Source of the DNA: CAIVAT01 sp037137455
Lineage (GTDB): Bacteria; Bacteroidota; Bacteroidia; Bacteroidales; FEN-979
Reading direction: 5' to 3'
Assembly (NCBI GenBank): GCA_037137455.1
Contig: JBAXKG010000001.1
Span: 1 to 64,000 of the forward strand
DNA: 64,000 nucleotides
Below the pieces are notes generated by a model, which saw only the letters and a list, made by a program, of their open reading frames with translations, was not told where the DNA came from and made no database searches. Positions within the stretch are counted from its first letter, which is position 1; each line of letters starts with the position of its first letter. Position numbers and translations under genes: made by a program. Positions 8,759 through 18,438 of this stretch are shown piece after piece.

Positions 8759-11700
8759 ATGTCGATGAAGGATAAAATGCTATCAATGCCCGATTATGTG
8801 TTTGAAACCAGTTGGGAAGTTTGTAATAAAGTTGGTGGAATCTACACGGCAATCGCGACAAAAGCCCGTGTAATGGCTGAAGAATATAAAGATAATTATA
8901 TTCTGATCGGCCCCGATGTTTGGAAAGAGACCCATCAGAACCCTGAATTCATTGAGGATAAATTTCTTTATAAATCATGGCGTGAAATCGCTGAAGCCGA
9001 AGGATTGCGTTTTAAACTAGGCAGATGGAATATCCCCGGAAAACCTGTTGTAATACTGGTTGATTTTACACCCTATTTCTCTGAAAAGGACAAAATATTT
9101 ACCCATTTCTGGGAACGTTATAAACTTGACTCCATTTCAGGTGATTGGGATTATATTGAACCAGCCTTTTTTGGATATGCAGCCGGAAAGATTATCGATA
9201 GTTTCTACAATTTTAACCTGTCGCACCACGATAAAATCATTGCCCAATTCCACGAATGGATGACCGGAACCGGTATCCTGTATCTAAAGGAACGAATTCC
9301 ACAAGTCGGTACTGTGTTTACAGCCCATGCCACAGTTATTGGCCGCACCATTTCAGCAAACGGACTGCCATTGTATAAAAACCTCGAAAACTACAGCGCC
9401 GAAGCAATAGCCAAGCAATTTGGCGTTATGGCAAAATTTTCACTTGAAAAATTATCAGCACATGAAGCTGATTATTTTACAACGCAAAGCCAGATTACCA
9501 ATAATGAATGCCGGCATTTTCTGGAAAAAGAGGCCGATTTGTTGACACCAAACGGATTCGATGATTCATGGGTGCCTGTAAAGGATGACTATATTGAAAA
9601 ACGAACCCGTTCACGGAATAAACTGCGGGAAGTAGCAGGCGCGATAACAGGCGAGGAATATTCGGAGGATACCATATTTGTTTTGACCAGTGGCCGCTAT
9701 GAAATCCGTATCAAAGGGTTTGATGTGGTCATTGACTCACTTGGGTTGCTTAATAAACAATCGAGATTGCCACAAACATTAATAGCATTTATTGCGGTCT
9801 CGTCAGGTCAGAATATCCCGCGAAAAGAGATCCTTGATCGTATGAGCCAAAAGGATTTTAGTCACAAACGACAGGAAGAATATTGTACCCACGGACTGAT
9901 TGAACCCGAGAATGATATCATTCTGAAAAAGATAAAAGCAAATGGTCTTTTAAACCGCCCTGAGGATAAAGTGAAGGTCATTTATATTCCGACATATCTG
10001 AACGGGACTGACGGAATATTCAACCTGAACTACTATGATCTTTTGATTGGTTTCGATGGTACTCTGTTCCCATCCTATTATGAACCATGGGGATATTCTG
10101 CTTTGGAGAGCCTTTCTTTCCATATTCCAACAATTACAACCTCACTGTCGGGTTTTGGCCAATGGGTGAAATCATTGTTTCCAACAGCTAAGGATTGCAC
10201 TGCGGTGATTGACCGTAATGACGATAATGATACCGAGGTAGCTGAAAACATAGCAAAACACATCTTTAATTGTGCATCAAAGACCGAAAAAGATATTATC
10301 AAGGCCAGAATTAAAGCTTATGAAATTTCAAGGTCGGCCTTGTGGAAAAATCTGATCATTAATTATAATGAGGCCTATTCTGACACAGTTGAAAAGACAG
10401 CATCCAGGGCTGAGTTGTATGCCGGAAAGCAACCCCAGTTGCTTACCTCTTCATTGAAATGCATCGTTGACCTAAAGCCTGATTGGAAAAAGGTACTGAT
10501 CCAGCAGCGTATTCCCGAAAACCTTGCCAGTATTGAGCGCCTTGCGAAAAATTTATGGTGGTCATGGAATTATCAAGGGTCAGAATTATTTGAAATGATT
10601 AACAAAGATCGCTGGTATGAATTAAAGTTCAACCCGATTGCATTAATCGAATCATTATCTTTCAATGAATTGCAGGATTTGAGTGCAAATGAGAAATTTG
10701 TGGATAAACTCGTCAGGGTTACTGCAAGCTTTGATTCATACATGGCCAAAGCCGCCGAAAAGCCGCGCGACATGGTCGCCTATTTCAGCATGGAATATGG
10801 CCTTCATGATACCGTGAAAATTTTTTCTGGCGGATTGGGTATGTTGGCCGGCGATTACCTGAAGGAGGCTAGTGATTCGAATTATAACCTCGTAGGCATC
10901 GGGCTTTTGTACAGGTATGGATATTTTACCCAGAGCCTTTCAATTTTTGGCGACCAGATCGCAATTTATACTCCCCAGAAATTTACCCATTTACCCTTGA
11001 TACCAATTCGCGATGAAAAGGGAAATTGGTTGAAAATTACATTTGCACTGCCAGGTCGGACAATGTATGCCAAAATATGGAGATGCGACGTCGGCCGGAT
11101 TCCTCTGTTCCTGATGGATACAGATATCGAAGAAAATGAAGAAGCCGACCGTAGTATCACTCACCAACTTTATGGCGGAGATCTCGAAAACCGTCTGCGT
11201 CAGGAGTTGTTGCTGGGGATCGGGGGTATACGCATGCTTGATGCTATGGGCATAAACCCTGATGTTTTTCATAGCAATGAAGGCCATTCTGCTTTTATCG
11301 GACTTGAGCGTTTAAGAAAACTTATTGAGAATGAAAAACTTACATTTCCACAAGCATTGGAAATGGTTCGCTCTTCTACATTGTTCACAACTCATACCCC
11401 TGTACCGGCCGGACATGATACCTTCCCGGAAGATCTTCTTCGACGCTACCTGTCTCATTACCCCGATCACCTTACCCTTAAGTGGGAGCAGTTTATTAAT
11501 CTGGGGCGCATGGTTGAATATGATATTACTGAAAAATTTTCCATGAGCGTATTGGCTGCTAAATTGTCACAAGAGATAAATGGCGTAAGTAAAATTCATG
11601 GCAGGGTTACAAGAGAAATGTTTGTAAAACTTTACCAGGGCTATTATCCCGATGAATTGCATATCGGATATGTAACAAATGGAGTTCACCTGCCTACATG

Positions 11701-13012
11701 GACCGCAAAATCATGGCAGCAAATTTATGACAAAGAGTTTGGCGATGGATTTTTTGAGGATCAGTCGAACCCGCAATTTTGGAAAAAAATTCACAATGTA
11801 GATGATGAGACTATCTGGAAAACAAAGTTGAAGCAAAAGGATCAGATGACAGACTTCCTTTTACAACATTTATATGCTGACATGACCCGCCGTCATGAAA
11901 ATCCAAAACTGATCTTTAAGATTCGTGAGGCGGCAAACCCCAAAGCCCTTACCATCGGATTTGCCCGGAGATTTGCCACATATAAAAGGGCTCATCTGCT
12001 TTTCAGCAACCTTGACCGTTTATCGCGTATTGTTAATAATAAAGAAAAACCGGTTCAGTTTATGTTTGCCGGTAAAGCACATCCCAACGATAAAGCAGGG
12101 CAAGACCTGATTAAACGAATATATGAAATCTCGCACCTGCCCGAATTTGTAGGAAAGATTTTTTTCTTTGAAAATTATGACATGGAACTCGCCAAATATC
12201 TTATTAAGGGTGTTGATATTTGGTTAAATACACCTACAAGGCCATTGGAGGCTTCGGGAACCAGCGGTGAAAAAGCTGTGATGAATGGAGTTGTGAACTT
12301 TAGTGTACTCGATGGCTGGTGGGCTGAAGGCTACAAACCAAATGCAGGATGGGCGCTGAAGGAGGAATCAACCTACGATAACCATCAGTTCCAGGATGAG
12401 TTGGATGCCGAAACTATTTATTCAATCCTGGAAGAAGAGATTGTTCCGATTTATTACGATGTCAATGAACAGAATGTTCCGGTAAAATGGGTTTCCTACA
12501 TCAAAAATACTATCTCCGAAATCGCCCCTCATTTTACTATGAAAAGGCAACTTGACGATTATATCCGCCAATATTATAATCCACTTTTTAAACGCTCACG
12601 TATTATGGCTGGAAAAAATTATGAGATGGCCAGACATATAGCAAGTTGGAAACGCAAGGTTTTACGAGGATGGGAAAGTATCGAGGTTGTTTCTGTGAAA
12701 ATTCCCGATTCCAACCAGAAACCACTTTCACTTGGCGAATCTTTTAAAGCTGAAATTATCCTCGATCTGAATGAATTATCTGGTACTGATATAGGAATCG
12801 AAGTGTTGTTTGGAAAGAAAATCAATGATGAAGTAAAAGAACCCAGCTTCAAAGAGGAGATGACACTAAATAGATCAGAAAAGAATATTGTTTCCTTCGT
12901 ATGCGAAATTCCTATTAACCAGGCAGGGGTGTACGATTTTGTATTCCGCCTGTTCCCGAAAAGCCCGCTTTTACCACATCGGCAGGATTTTAATCTCGTT
13001 AAATGGATTTAA
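8759..13012 (+). CDS. Bifunctional GT3 glycogen synthase - GT35 alpha-glucan phosphorylase fusion
   Basis: A 1417-residue protein joining two full enzymes in one continuous reading frame. Residues about 12-550 match GT3 glycogen synthase (the yeast/animal type): FETSWEVCNKVGGIYT (15-30), GRYEIRIKGFDV (312-323) and donor-site E442-x7-E450 in YYEPWGYSALES. Residues about 565-1300 match the short alpha-glucan phosphorylases: NLWWSWN (598-604), FSMEYGLH, SGGLGMLAGDYLKEASD, SNEGHSAF, and the PLP-lysine motif EASGTSGEK with Lys1172. A C-terminal beta-rich extension (about 1310-1417) follows. It would both extend glucan from an NDP-glucose donor and release glucose-1-phosphate. Last gene of the operon. 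Confidence 0.92.
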   Translation: MSMKDKMLSMPDYVFETSWEVCNKVGGIYTAIATKARVMAEEYKDNYILIGPDVWKETHQNPEFIEDKFLYKSWREIAEAEGLRFKLGRWNIPGKPVVILVDFTPYFSEKDKIFTHFWERYKLDSISGDWDYIEPAFFGYAAGKIIDSFYNFNLSHHDKIIAQFHEWMTGTGILYLKERIPQVGTVFTAHATVIGRTISANGLPLYKNLENYSAEAIAKQFGVMAKFSLEKLSAHEADYFTTQSQITNNECRHFLEKEADLLTPNGFDDSWVPVKDDYIEKRTRSRNKLREVAGAITGEEYSEDTIFVLTSGRYEIRIKGFDVVIDSLGLLNKQSRLPQTLIAFIAVSSGQNIPRKEILDRMSQKDFSHKRQEEYCTHGLIEPENDIILKKIKANGLLNRPEDKVKVIYIPTYLNGTDGIFNLNYYDLLIGFDGTLFPSYYEPWGYSALESLSFHIPTITTSLSGFGQWVKSLFPTAKDCTAVIDRNDDNDTEVAENIAKHIFNCASKTEKDIIKARIKAYEISRSALWKNLIINYNEAYSDTVEKTASRAELYAGKQPQLLTSSLKCIVDLKPDWKKVLIQQRIPENLASIERLAKNLWWSWNYQGSELFEMINKDRWYELKFNPIALIESLSFNELQDLSANEKFVDKLVRVTASFDSYMAKAAEKPRDMVAYFSMEYGLHDTVKIFSGGLGMLAGDYLKEASDSNYNLVGIGLLYRYGYFTQSLSIFGDQIAIYTPQKFTHLPLIPIRDEKGNWLKITFALPGRTMYAKIWRCDVGRIPLFLMDTDIEENEEADRSITHQLYGGDLENRLRQELLLGIGGIRMLDAMGINPDVFHSNEGHSAFIGLERLRKLIENEKLTFPQALEMVRSSTLFTTHTPVPAGHDTFPEDLLRRYLSHYPDHLTLKWEQFINLGRMVEYDITEKFSMSVLAAKLSQEINGVSKIHGRVTREMFVKLYQGYYPDELHIGYVTNGVHLPTWTAKSWQQIYDKEFGDGFFEDQSNPQFWKKIHNVDDETIWKTKLKQKDQMTDFLLQHLYADMTRRHENPKLIFKIREAANPKALTIGFARRFATYKRAHLLFSNLDRLSRIVNNKEKPVQFMFAGKAHPNDKAGQDLIKRIYEISHLPEFVGKIFFFENYDMELAKYLIKGVDIWLNTPTRPLEASGTSGEKAVMNGVVNFSVLDGWWAEGYKPNAGWALKEESTYDNHQFQDELDAETIYSILEEEIVPIYYDVNEQNVPVKWVSYIKNTISEIAPHFTMKRQLDDYIRQYYNPLFKRSRIMAGKNYEMARHIASWKRKVLRGWESIEVVSVKIPDSNQKPLSLGESFKAEIILDLNELSGTDIGIEVLFGKKINDEVKEPSFKEEMTLNRSEKNIVSFVCEIPINQAGVYDFVFRLFPKSPLLPHRQDFNLVKWI

Positions 13013-13065
13013 TAAAGCAGTGGGTATTTTTACCATCTGGCTTTGAATAACTAAAATTATCATAC

Positions 13066-13812
13066 ATGAAATTACTTACAGGAAAAACTGCCTTGATAAC
13101 CGGTGCAAATCGTGGTATCGGAAAATCAATTGCATTGAAATTTGCAGAAAATGGAGCCAATATAGCATTTTCAGATATTCAATATAATGATGATTCAATA
13201 CAGCTGGAACATGAACTTGCAACCTTTGGAATTAAGGTAAAAGGTTATGCCTCCGATGCAAGCTCTTTTTCCGATAGCGAACAACTGATTACCCGGATAA
13301 TCGAAGATTTTGGAGCGATCGATGTACTGGTAAACAATGCCGGAATCACACGCGATAACCTTCTGCTGAGAATGACAGAACAAGATTGGGATCGTGTTAT
13401 AAACGTGAATCTTAAATCAGTTTTCAATCTTACCAAAGCAATTCAGAGGGTAATGATCAAACAACGGTTTGGCTCGATCATCAATATGAGCTCGGTTGTA
13501 GGTGTTGAAGGCAACAGCGGTCAGTCAAATTATGCAGCCTCTAAAGCAGGGATAATCGGGTTCACAAAATCAATGGCCCAGGAGCTTGGTTCACGTAATA
13601 TTCGTTGTAATGCTATAGCTCCCGGTTATATCGAAACCGAAATGACTGCTAAATTGCCCCAGGAATTTCGTGATAAGTGGATTCAGGATATTCCGATGAA
13701 ACGCGCCGGAACTCCCGACGACGTTGCCAACCTTGCTTTGTTTCTGGCTTCTGATCTGAGTTGCTATGTTACGGGTCAGGCAATTACCGTTTGTGGTGGA
13801 CTTCACACCTGA
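13066..13812 (+). CDS. fabG: 3-oxoacyl-ACP reductase FabG (SDR family)
   Basis: A 248-residue short-chain dehydrogenase/reductase, most likely the NADPH-dependent ketoreductase of fatty acid elongation. Seen: TGANRGIGKS (13-22), NNAGITRD (91-98), NMSSVVG with the catalytic Ser at 142/143, Tyr156 and Lys160 in YAASKAG, and the FabG-like APGYIETEMT. It follows the glucan operon by 53 bases but has no metabolic link to it. It is immediately upstream of a VWA-like membrane protein gene. Other SDR substrates are possible, but the overall match to FabG is very good. Confidence 0.9.
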   Translation: MKLLTGKTALITGANRGIGKSIALKFAENGANIAFSDIQYNDDSIQLEHELATFGIKVKGYASDASSFSDSEQLITRIIEDFGAIDVLVNNAGITRDNLLLRMTEQDWDRVINVNLKSVFNLTKAIQRVMIKQRFGSIINMSSVVGVEGNSGQSNYAASKAGIIGFTKSMAQELGSRNIRCNAIAPGYIETEMTAKLPQEFRDKWIQDIPMKRAGTPDDVANLALFLASDLSCYVTGQAITVCGGLHT

Positions 13813-13826
13813 TTAATCCTATAGTT

Positions 13827-15899
13827 TTGGGACTGGCTACCGAATACCCTTCAGAATTGATTTTGATTTGCTTAATTCTTGGTTTTGGATATTCTTCTAT
13901 CCTGTATTACCTTGATTTAAAAAGAGAGTCGAAAGCAAAAGTCATTTGGGCTATGTCGCTCCTGCGATTTTTTTCTGTCTTCATGATCTCTTTTCTTATA
14001 CTTGACCCGCTGTTCAAACAATCTGAAAAAATTATTGAAAAACCAATTGTTATTATTGGAATTGATAACTCAAGGTCAGTTGTGCTTGCCGGCGATTCAG
14101 ATTATTACAGAACGACCTTCCCGGCTCAAATAAATAAATTAGCTAATGAACTGAAAAAAAAATGCGAAGTAAAAATCTATTCATTAGGCGAAAATCTTAA
14201 AAATGGATTTAGCGCTTCCTACACTGACAACCAGACTGATATTTCTTCATTCTTTAATGAAGTGACTACTCGTTATGCAAATCGGAATGCAGCAGCATTG
14301 ATACTTGCCACCGATGGAATTTTCAACAAGGGTGCCGACCCTTTTTATGCGGCCCAAAAAATCTCTTTTCCGGTTTATACAATCGCAATCGGTGATACCA
14401 ATCTGAAAAAAGATGCTTGTATCCGTAAGATCTTCGTAAATAAAACTGCATTTAAGGGTGATAAATTTCCTGTAGAAGTCCTCGTAGAAATAAATAAATG
14501 CGCCGGGTTAAATTCAAAACTATCTATTTCTCAGGGTAATAGAGTAATTGAGACAACGAATATCAGAGCAACAAACGACAGGTATTTTCTCAAAGTTCCA
14601 TTTATACTTGAAGCCAAAGAAACAGGTTTGATAAAATATTCACTTATGCTCGGTGAATTTGAAAAAGAGGTAAATCTTCAGAATAATAAGATTAATTTTT
14701 ATGTTGAGGTCTATGACAAGCGACAAAAGATTGCATTAGTATTCGATTCTCCACACCCTGATATCAGAGCCATTCAAAAAGCATTTGAGGGTTCTTCACA
14801 TTTCGAAATCGACCTGATTAATGCCGATTCCCTGCCAAAATCATTCGATAAATATGATCTTATTATACTAAATCAGTTGCCATCAATCTCCAGGGGATCT
14901 GATTTAACTTCCTTTACTAATTGCAAGGCCTCATTGCTCTACATCATTGGCTCACAAACTGATATAAACGCCTTTAATAAATTGAAACAATTTCTAATAA
15001 TCAATTCCTCAAAGAACTCATTTACTGAATCACAACCAGTTATCAATGAAAATTTTTCATTATTCAGCATAACAAAAAATCATGCATCAATATTCTCCGA
15101 ATCTCCACCACTTCAATCTCCTTTTGGAGTGTACCAGGTTAGTCCGTTGGCAGAAATCTTGTTTTATCAAAAAATCGGAACTGTTTCAACAACAACTCCT
15201 ATGATAATGTTTACCAGGGTATCAGAAAAAAAAATTGGAATTATTGCCGGTGAGAATATCTGGAGATGGAGGATGTATAATTATATTCAACAATCAAATT
15301 ATGAGGCCTTTGATCTATTGATTGATAAAATAGCTCAATATCTTTGCACCAAGGATGACAAGGATTTTTTTAGAATTCGTACCAAAAGTAAAATTTCTGA
15401 AAATGAGCCGGTCGAAATTGATGCGGAAGTTTACAATGGAACATATGAACTTATCAATGATCCCGAGGTGAATATTACAATAAATGATGTTGCGGGTAAA
15501 ACTTATTCTTTTGTATTTAGTAAAACCCTGAAATCATATTATCTCAATGCAGGTCTGTTTCCCGCAGGAGAATATTCCTTCAGGGCAACAACAAAAGTTG
15601 GTTTCGAAAAGTATCAGAAATCCGGAAAGTTTATAATCGAACAGGTAAATATCGAAAGCTCAAATCTTGTCGCCGATCATCATTTGCTTTTCAGAATCGC
15701 CAATGCACATGACGGGGAAATGATCTCCCGCGACAGTATTGCCATATTGACCGATAAAATCACTTCGAGGCAGGATATACGCTCAGTCTCTATATATCAA
15801 AACAGGATGACCGGTTTAATCGGAAATCCATTGCTGTTTTCCATCATCCTGGTTTTATTGACAGCTGAATGGGTTATCAGAAAAAGAGAAGGGAAATAG
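13827..15899 (+). CDS. Membrane-anchored VWA-like protein, function unknown
   Basis: About 690 residues. I place the start at TTG 13827, giving a product beginning with GLATEYPSELILICLI. The upstream in-frame ATG at 13761 lies inside fabG and its extra residues look like out-of-frame fabG. Two N-terminal membrane helices are followed by a VWA-like segment (VIIGIDNSRS, later ILATDGIFNKG and YTIAIGDT), Ig-like beta regions, a segment resembling a class I amidotransferase-like fold (near VFDSPHPDIRAI), and one C-terminal helix before RKREGK. This resembles BatA/aerotolerance-type or unassigned Bacteroidota VWA proteins. Function is not known. Confidence 0.7.
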   Translation: MGLATEYPSELILICLILGFGYSSILYYLDLKRESKAKVIWAMSLLRFFSVFMISFLILDPLFKQSEKIIEKPIVIIGIDNSRSVVLAGDSDYYRTTFPAQINKLANELKKKCEVKIYSLGENLKNGFSASYTDNQTDISSFFNEVTTRYANRNAAALILATDGIFNKGADPFYAAQKISFPVYTIAIGDTNLKKDACIRKIFVNKTAFKGDKFPVEVLVEINKCAGLNSKLSISQGNRVIETTNIRATNDRYFLKVPFILEAKETGLIKYSLMLGEFEKEVNLQNNKINFYVEVYDKRQKIALVFDSPHPDIRAIQKAFEGSSHFEIDLINADSLPKSFDKYDLIILNQLPSISRGSDLTSFTNCKASLLYIIGSQTDINAFNKLKQFLIINSSKNSFTESQPVINENFSLFSITKNHASIFSESPPLQSPFGVYQVSPLAEILFYQKIGTVSTTTPMIMFTRVSEKKIGIIAGENIWRWRMYNYIQQSNYEAFDLLIDKIAQYLCTKDDKDFFRIRTKSKISENEPVEIDAEVYNGTYELINDPEVNITINDVAGKTYSFVFSKTLKSYYLNAGLFPAGEYSFRATTKVGFEKYQKSGKFIIEQVNIESSNLVADHHLLFRIANAHDGEMISRDSIAILTDKITSRQDIRSVSIYQNRMTGLIGNPLLFSIILVLLTAEWVIRKREGK

Positions 15900-15911
15900 A
15901 TGCCCCTGAAT

Positions 15912-16742
15912 TTATAGATCTCTTTTCTTTATAACCATGTAAACAACTCCAACCATTATCGCAGAATAAATCAATGGGATGCAGCAAGCCAAAAGACTGA
16001 CAGAGTCTTGCAAATTTAATCCCATCACTTGTTTTAACACCGGTATTGCAGGGTATTCTGTTATCCGGAGCGCTGAATTTACTGGCAGATAGGTGGAAAT
16101 GTCGTTTTTAAATACGAAAGGGCTTTTCAGGAAATAAAATAGAATGGGCTCCACAATAAATACGTACAAGGTGAATAAGGCAATGGAAAGACCTGTATTA
16201 CGTAATAGAAACGCGGAGAATAATGCAAAGATCTGAAAGGATAGTATTGTAACGAAAAATCCGAATACAAAGGATGATTTTTCAAGCACTAATGCAAATG
16301 AAATCTCCGAAGTATTAGATATTCCTAATATCAATGTGCCTATAGCAACGAAAACTGTCATCACGATAGAAATTAACAGAATTAGCAAAAGTTTTGATAT
16401 AAGAAATTCAGCTTTGCTCATGCCGTTAATTATATTTTGTCTTATAGTTTTAAAGGTAAATTCATTGGTGATCAATATGATCATAACCATGGCCGGAAAG
16501 ATGAGAATATAGCGGATAGTAGCAAAAAAGGCTATGTTTTGCCACACCCATGGGAAAAAGTAAATGGCCACATGAGGAATGGGAATAGGTAAATGCCGGT
16601 TTGTATGGTCAACCATATTATTAATAATAAACTCTGCCATAAACAGGCCAACAGAAAGAAAAAGAAAATAAAGACCGGTAAGGAGCCAGAATATTTTATA
16701 TGTCAGGATTTTTTTGAATTCAATTTTTAACAGCTTTATCAT
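15912..16742 (-). CDS. ABC-2 type transporter permease
   Basis: A 276-residue membrane protein with about six hydrophobic helices: one at residues 16-36, a second near 70-90, a cluster at 110-200 and a last one near 250-270. This is the layout of ABC-2 family export permeases. The segment FTFKTIRQNIINGMSK between helices 2 and 3 is typical of the family coupling region. The gene overlaps the ATPase gene by four bases, so the two are translationally coupled and probably form one exporter. The substrate (drug, lipid, bacteriocin-type peptide) cannot be told from sequence. Convergent with the VWA-like gene. Confidence 0.85.
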   Translation of the reverse strand: MIKLLKIEFKKILTYKIFWLLTGLYFLFLSVGLFMAEFIINNMVDHTNRHLPIPIPHVAIYFFPWVWQNIAFFATIRYILIFPAMVMIILITNEFTFKTIRQNIINGMSKAEFLISKLLLILLISIVMTVFVAIGTLILGISNTSEISFALVLEKSSFVFGFFVTILSFQIFALFSAFLLRNTGLSIALFTLYVFIVEPILFYFLKSPFVFKNDISTYLPVNSALRITEYPAIPVLKQVMGLNLQDSVSLLACCIPLIYSAIMVGVVYMVIKKRDL

Positions 16743-17635
16743 GTGTTTTCGTCTAATAGTTCGAGAAAATGTTGTTCAAGGCTCCGTTTGCGTTCCGATA
16801 AATGGCTCAGGATAATTCCCTTTTGAATGAAAAATTGATTCAGCTCTTCTGCCTTTACCACATCTTTGAAATAAACCAGTATTTTATCCTGATCAGAAGT
16901 AAGCGATTGAAAAGCTGGATGAAGCTTGATTGCCTGTTTAAGGATTTCATGATTTAACGATGAAAGCTCAAAAGAATCTGATATGGCAAGGACTTCACTC
17001 ACCTTTCCGTCAAAAAGTTTGACTCCTTTACTTAGTACCGCAACATGACTGCATATTTTTTGCACTTCATCCAACAGGTGCGATGCCATAATGATTGTAG
17101 TTCCCTGGCTGGCAACCAGTAGAATCAATTCACGAATATGTGCAATGCCTTGGGGATCAAGGCCATTAGTGGGCTCGTCAAGAATCAATACTTCTGGATT
17201 TCCGAGTAGGGCAGAGGCAACGGCAAGACGTTGTTTCATCCCGAACGAAAACGTTTTAAACCGGGTGTTTCTGCGCTCATAAAGACCAGTGAGATTAAGT
17301 ACCCGGTCAATATCATCATAGCTTTGATCCTTTATATCAGCAACAATCTTCAGGTTTATTACCGGGCTTAGATATGGGAAAAAATTCGGACTCTCAATAA
17401 CGCTGCCGATTCGTTTCCGGCTTTCTTTTGAAGGGGCATCCCCGAACCATTCGAAGTCTCCTTTATTAGCTCTTATCAACTCAAGAATTATACTCAACGT
17501 GGTAGTTTTTCCACTTCCGTTGGGGCCAAGAATTCCAAAGATCTGACCTTTTTTTACCTCCAGGGAAAGGTCATTAACTGCCTTGATTTTTCTATATCTT
17601 TTCGAGATATTGTTAATGGATAAAATAGTTTCCAA
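16739..17635 (-). CDS. ABC transporter ATP-binding protein
   Basis: A 298-residue ABC ATPase that pairs with the permease just downstream. Seen: Walker A GPNGSGKTT (about 37-45), the Q-loop region near 80-90, signature FSFGMKQRLA, Walker B EVLILDEPTNGLDP and the H-loop MASHLLDEV. The C-terminal part (about 220-298) is the extended region of CcmA/BcrA-type exporter ATPases, ending in EQHFLELLDE. The subfamily is often annotated as multidrug or bacitracin-type export, but the substrate is unknown. It starts a two-gene transcript, with 95 non-coding bases to the next gene upstream. Confidence 0.92.
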   Translation of the reverse strand: METILSINNISKRYRKIKAVNDLSLEVKKGQIFGILGPNGSGKTTTLSIILELIRANKGDFEWFGDAPSKESRKRIGSVIESPNFFPYLSPVINLKIVADIKDQSYDDIDRVLNLTGLYERRNTRFKTFSFGMKQRLAVASALLGNPEVLILDEPTNGLDPQGIAHIRELILLVASQGTTIIMASHLLDEVQKICSHVAVLSKGVKLFDGKVSEVLAISDSFELSSLNHEILKQAIKLHPAFQSLTSDQDKILVYFKDVVKAEELNQFFIQKGIILSHLSERKRSLEQHFLELLDENT

Positions 17636-17730
17636 AATCAGTAAAATAAAGTAGGATAAAACATTTATCTATGACGCTGCTTAGGCACGGATGTTACAAT
17701 TTGATTAAATCTTTAATTTATACGAATTGA

Positions 17731-18438
17731 CTAATGGAATAATAAAAAAATTGATGGTCTCTTATTGATATCTGGTCTCGATTTTTTCCATGCGCCAATT
17801 GACTTTGATTCTATTTGTTCATCTGCTCCTGAAATACCGGTGGCAATGCAAAGTAATGTGCCTTCGCGGCATACCGAGATAAGTGAATCAAAAAGCTGCA
17901 GGTTTCGGTAAGGTGTTTCAATAAAAATCTGTGTCTGGTCCTTTTCCTGGATCGTTCGCTCAAGTTCCTTTATTTTTTTTACTCTCGATTCTTTATCAGC
18001 AGGAAGGTATCCAAGAAATGAAAAATTCTGGCCATTAAATCCCGAAGCCATCAGAGCGAGCATGATTGAAGAGGGTCCTGATAACGGCACGATCCGAATG
18101 CCCATTTCATGCGCTTCTTTTACAATCATTGAGCCGGGATCAGCAATACAGGGGGCGCCTGCTTCAGATAAAAGGCCGATATCATGGCCATCCTGTGTAC
18201 ATGCCAGGTACGAATCAAGGATTATTTCCTTTGAATGCTCATTAAATATCAGGAAAGTAATTTCGTTGATATTTCTCAGAGTACCTGCCTTTATTAAAAA
18301 TCGTCTTGCTGTACGTACTTCTTCAACAATGAAGTGGTCTAACCTTCTGATAATTGACAGGTTTCCCTCAGGAATTACTGAATCAACATTACCATCGGCA
18401 ATTAATGTCGGGATAAGATATAACCTGCCTTTATTCAT
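17731..18438 (-). CDS. SAM-dependent methyltransferase, tetrapyrrole methylase (RsmI-like) family
   Basis: A 235-residue member of the tetrapyrrole methylase superfamily to which the 16S rRNA 2'-O-methyltransferase RsmI belongs. Seen: IPTLI near the N-terminus, LLSEAGAPCIADPGSMIV (the SAM-loop region), VPLSGPSSIMLALMASG and FIETPYRN. It is shorter than RsmI (about 280 residues) and resembles the second RsmI-like paralogue found in many Bacteroidota, whose substrate I do not know. The gene overlaps the dehydratase gene upstream by eight bases, at the end of the dnaA series. Confidence 0.85.
   Translation of the reverse strand: MNKGRLYLIPTLIADGNVDSVIPEGNLSIIRRLDHFIVEEVRTARRFLIKAGTLRNINEITFLIFNEHSKEIILDSYLACTQDGHDIGLLSEAGAPCIADPGSMIVKEAHEMGIRIVPLSGPSSIMLALMASGFNGQNFSFLGYLPADKESRVKKIKELERTIQEKDQTQIFIETPYRNLQLFDSLISVCREGTLLCIATGISGADEQIESKSIGAWKKSRPDINKRPSIFLLFH

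Noticed and set aside
13761..13826. ATG start for the VWA-like gene inside fabG
   Set aside because: The extra residues are out-of-frame fabG sequence and do not resemble a natural N-terminus.
17701..17716. A/T palindrome ATTAAATCTTTAAT downstream of the methylase gene
   Set aside because: Too weak to be an intrinsic terminator and lacks G/C pairs.
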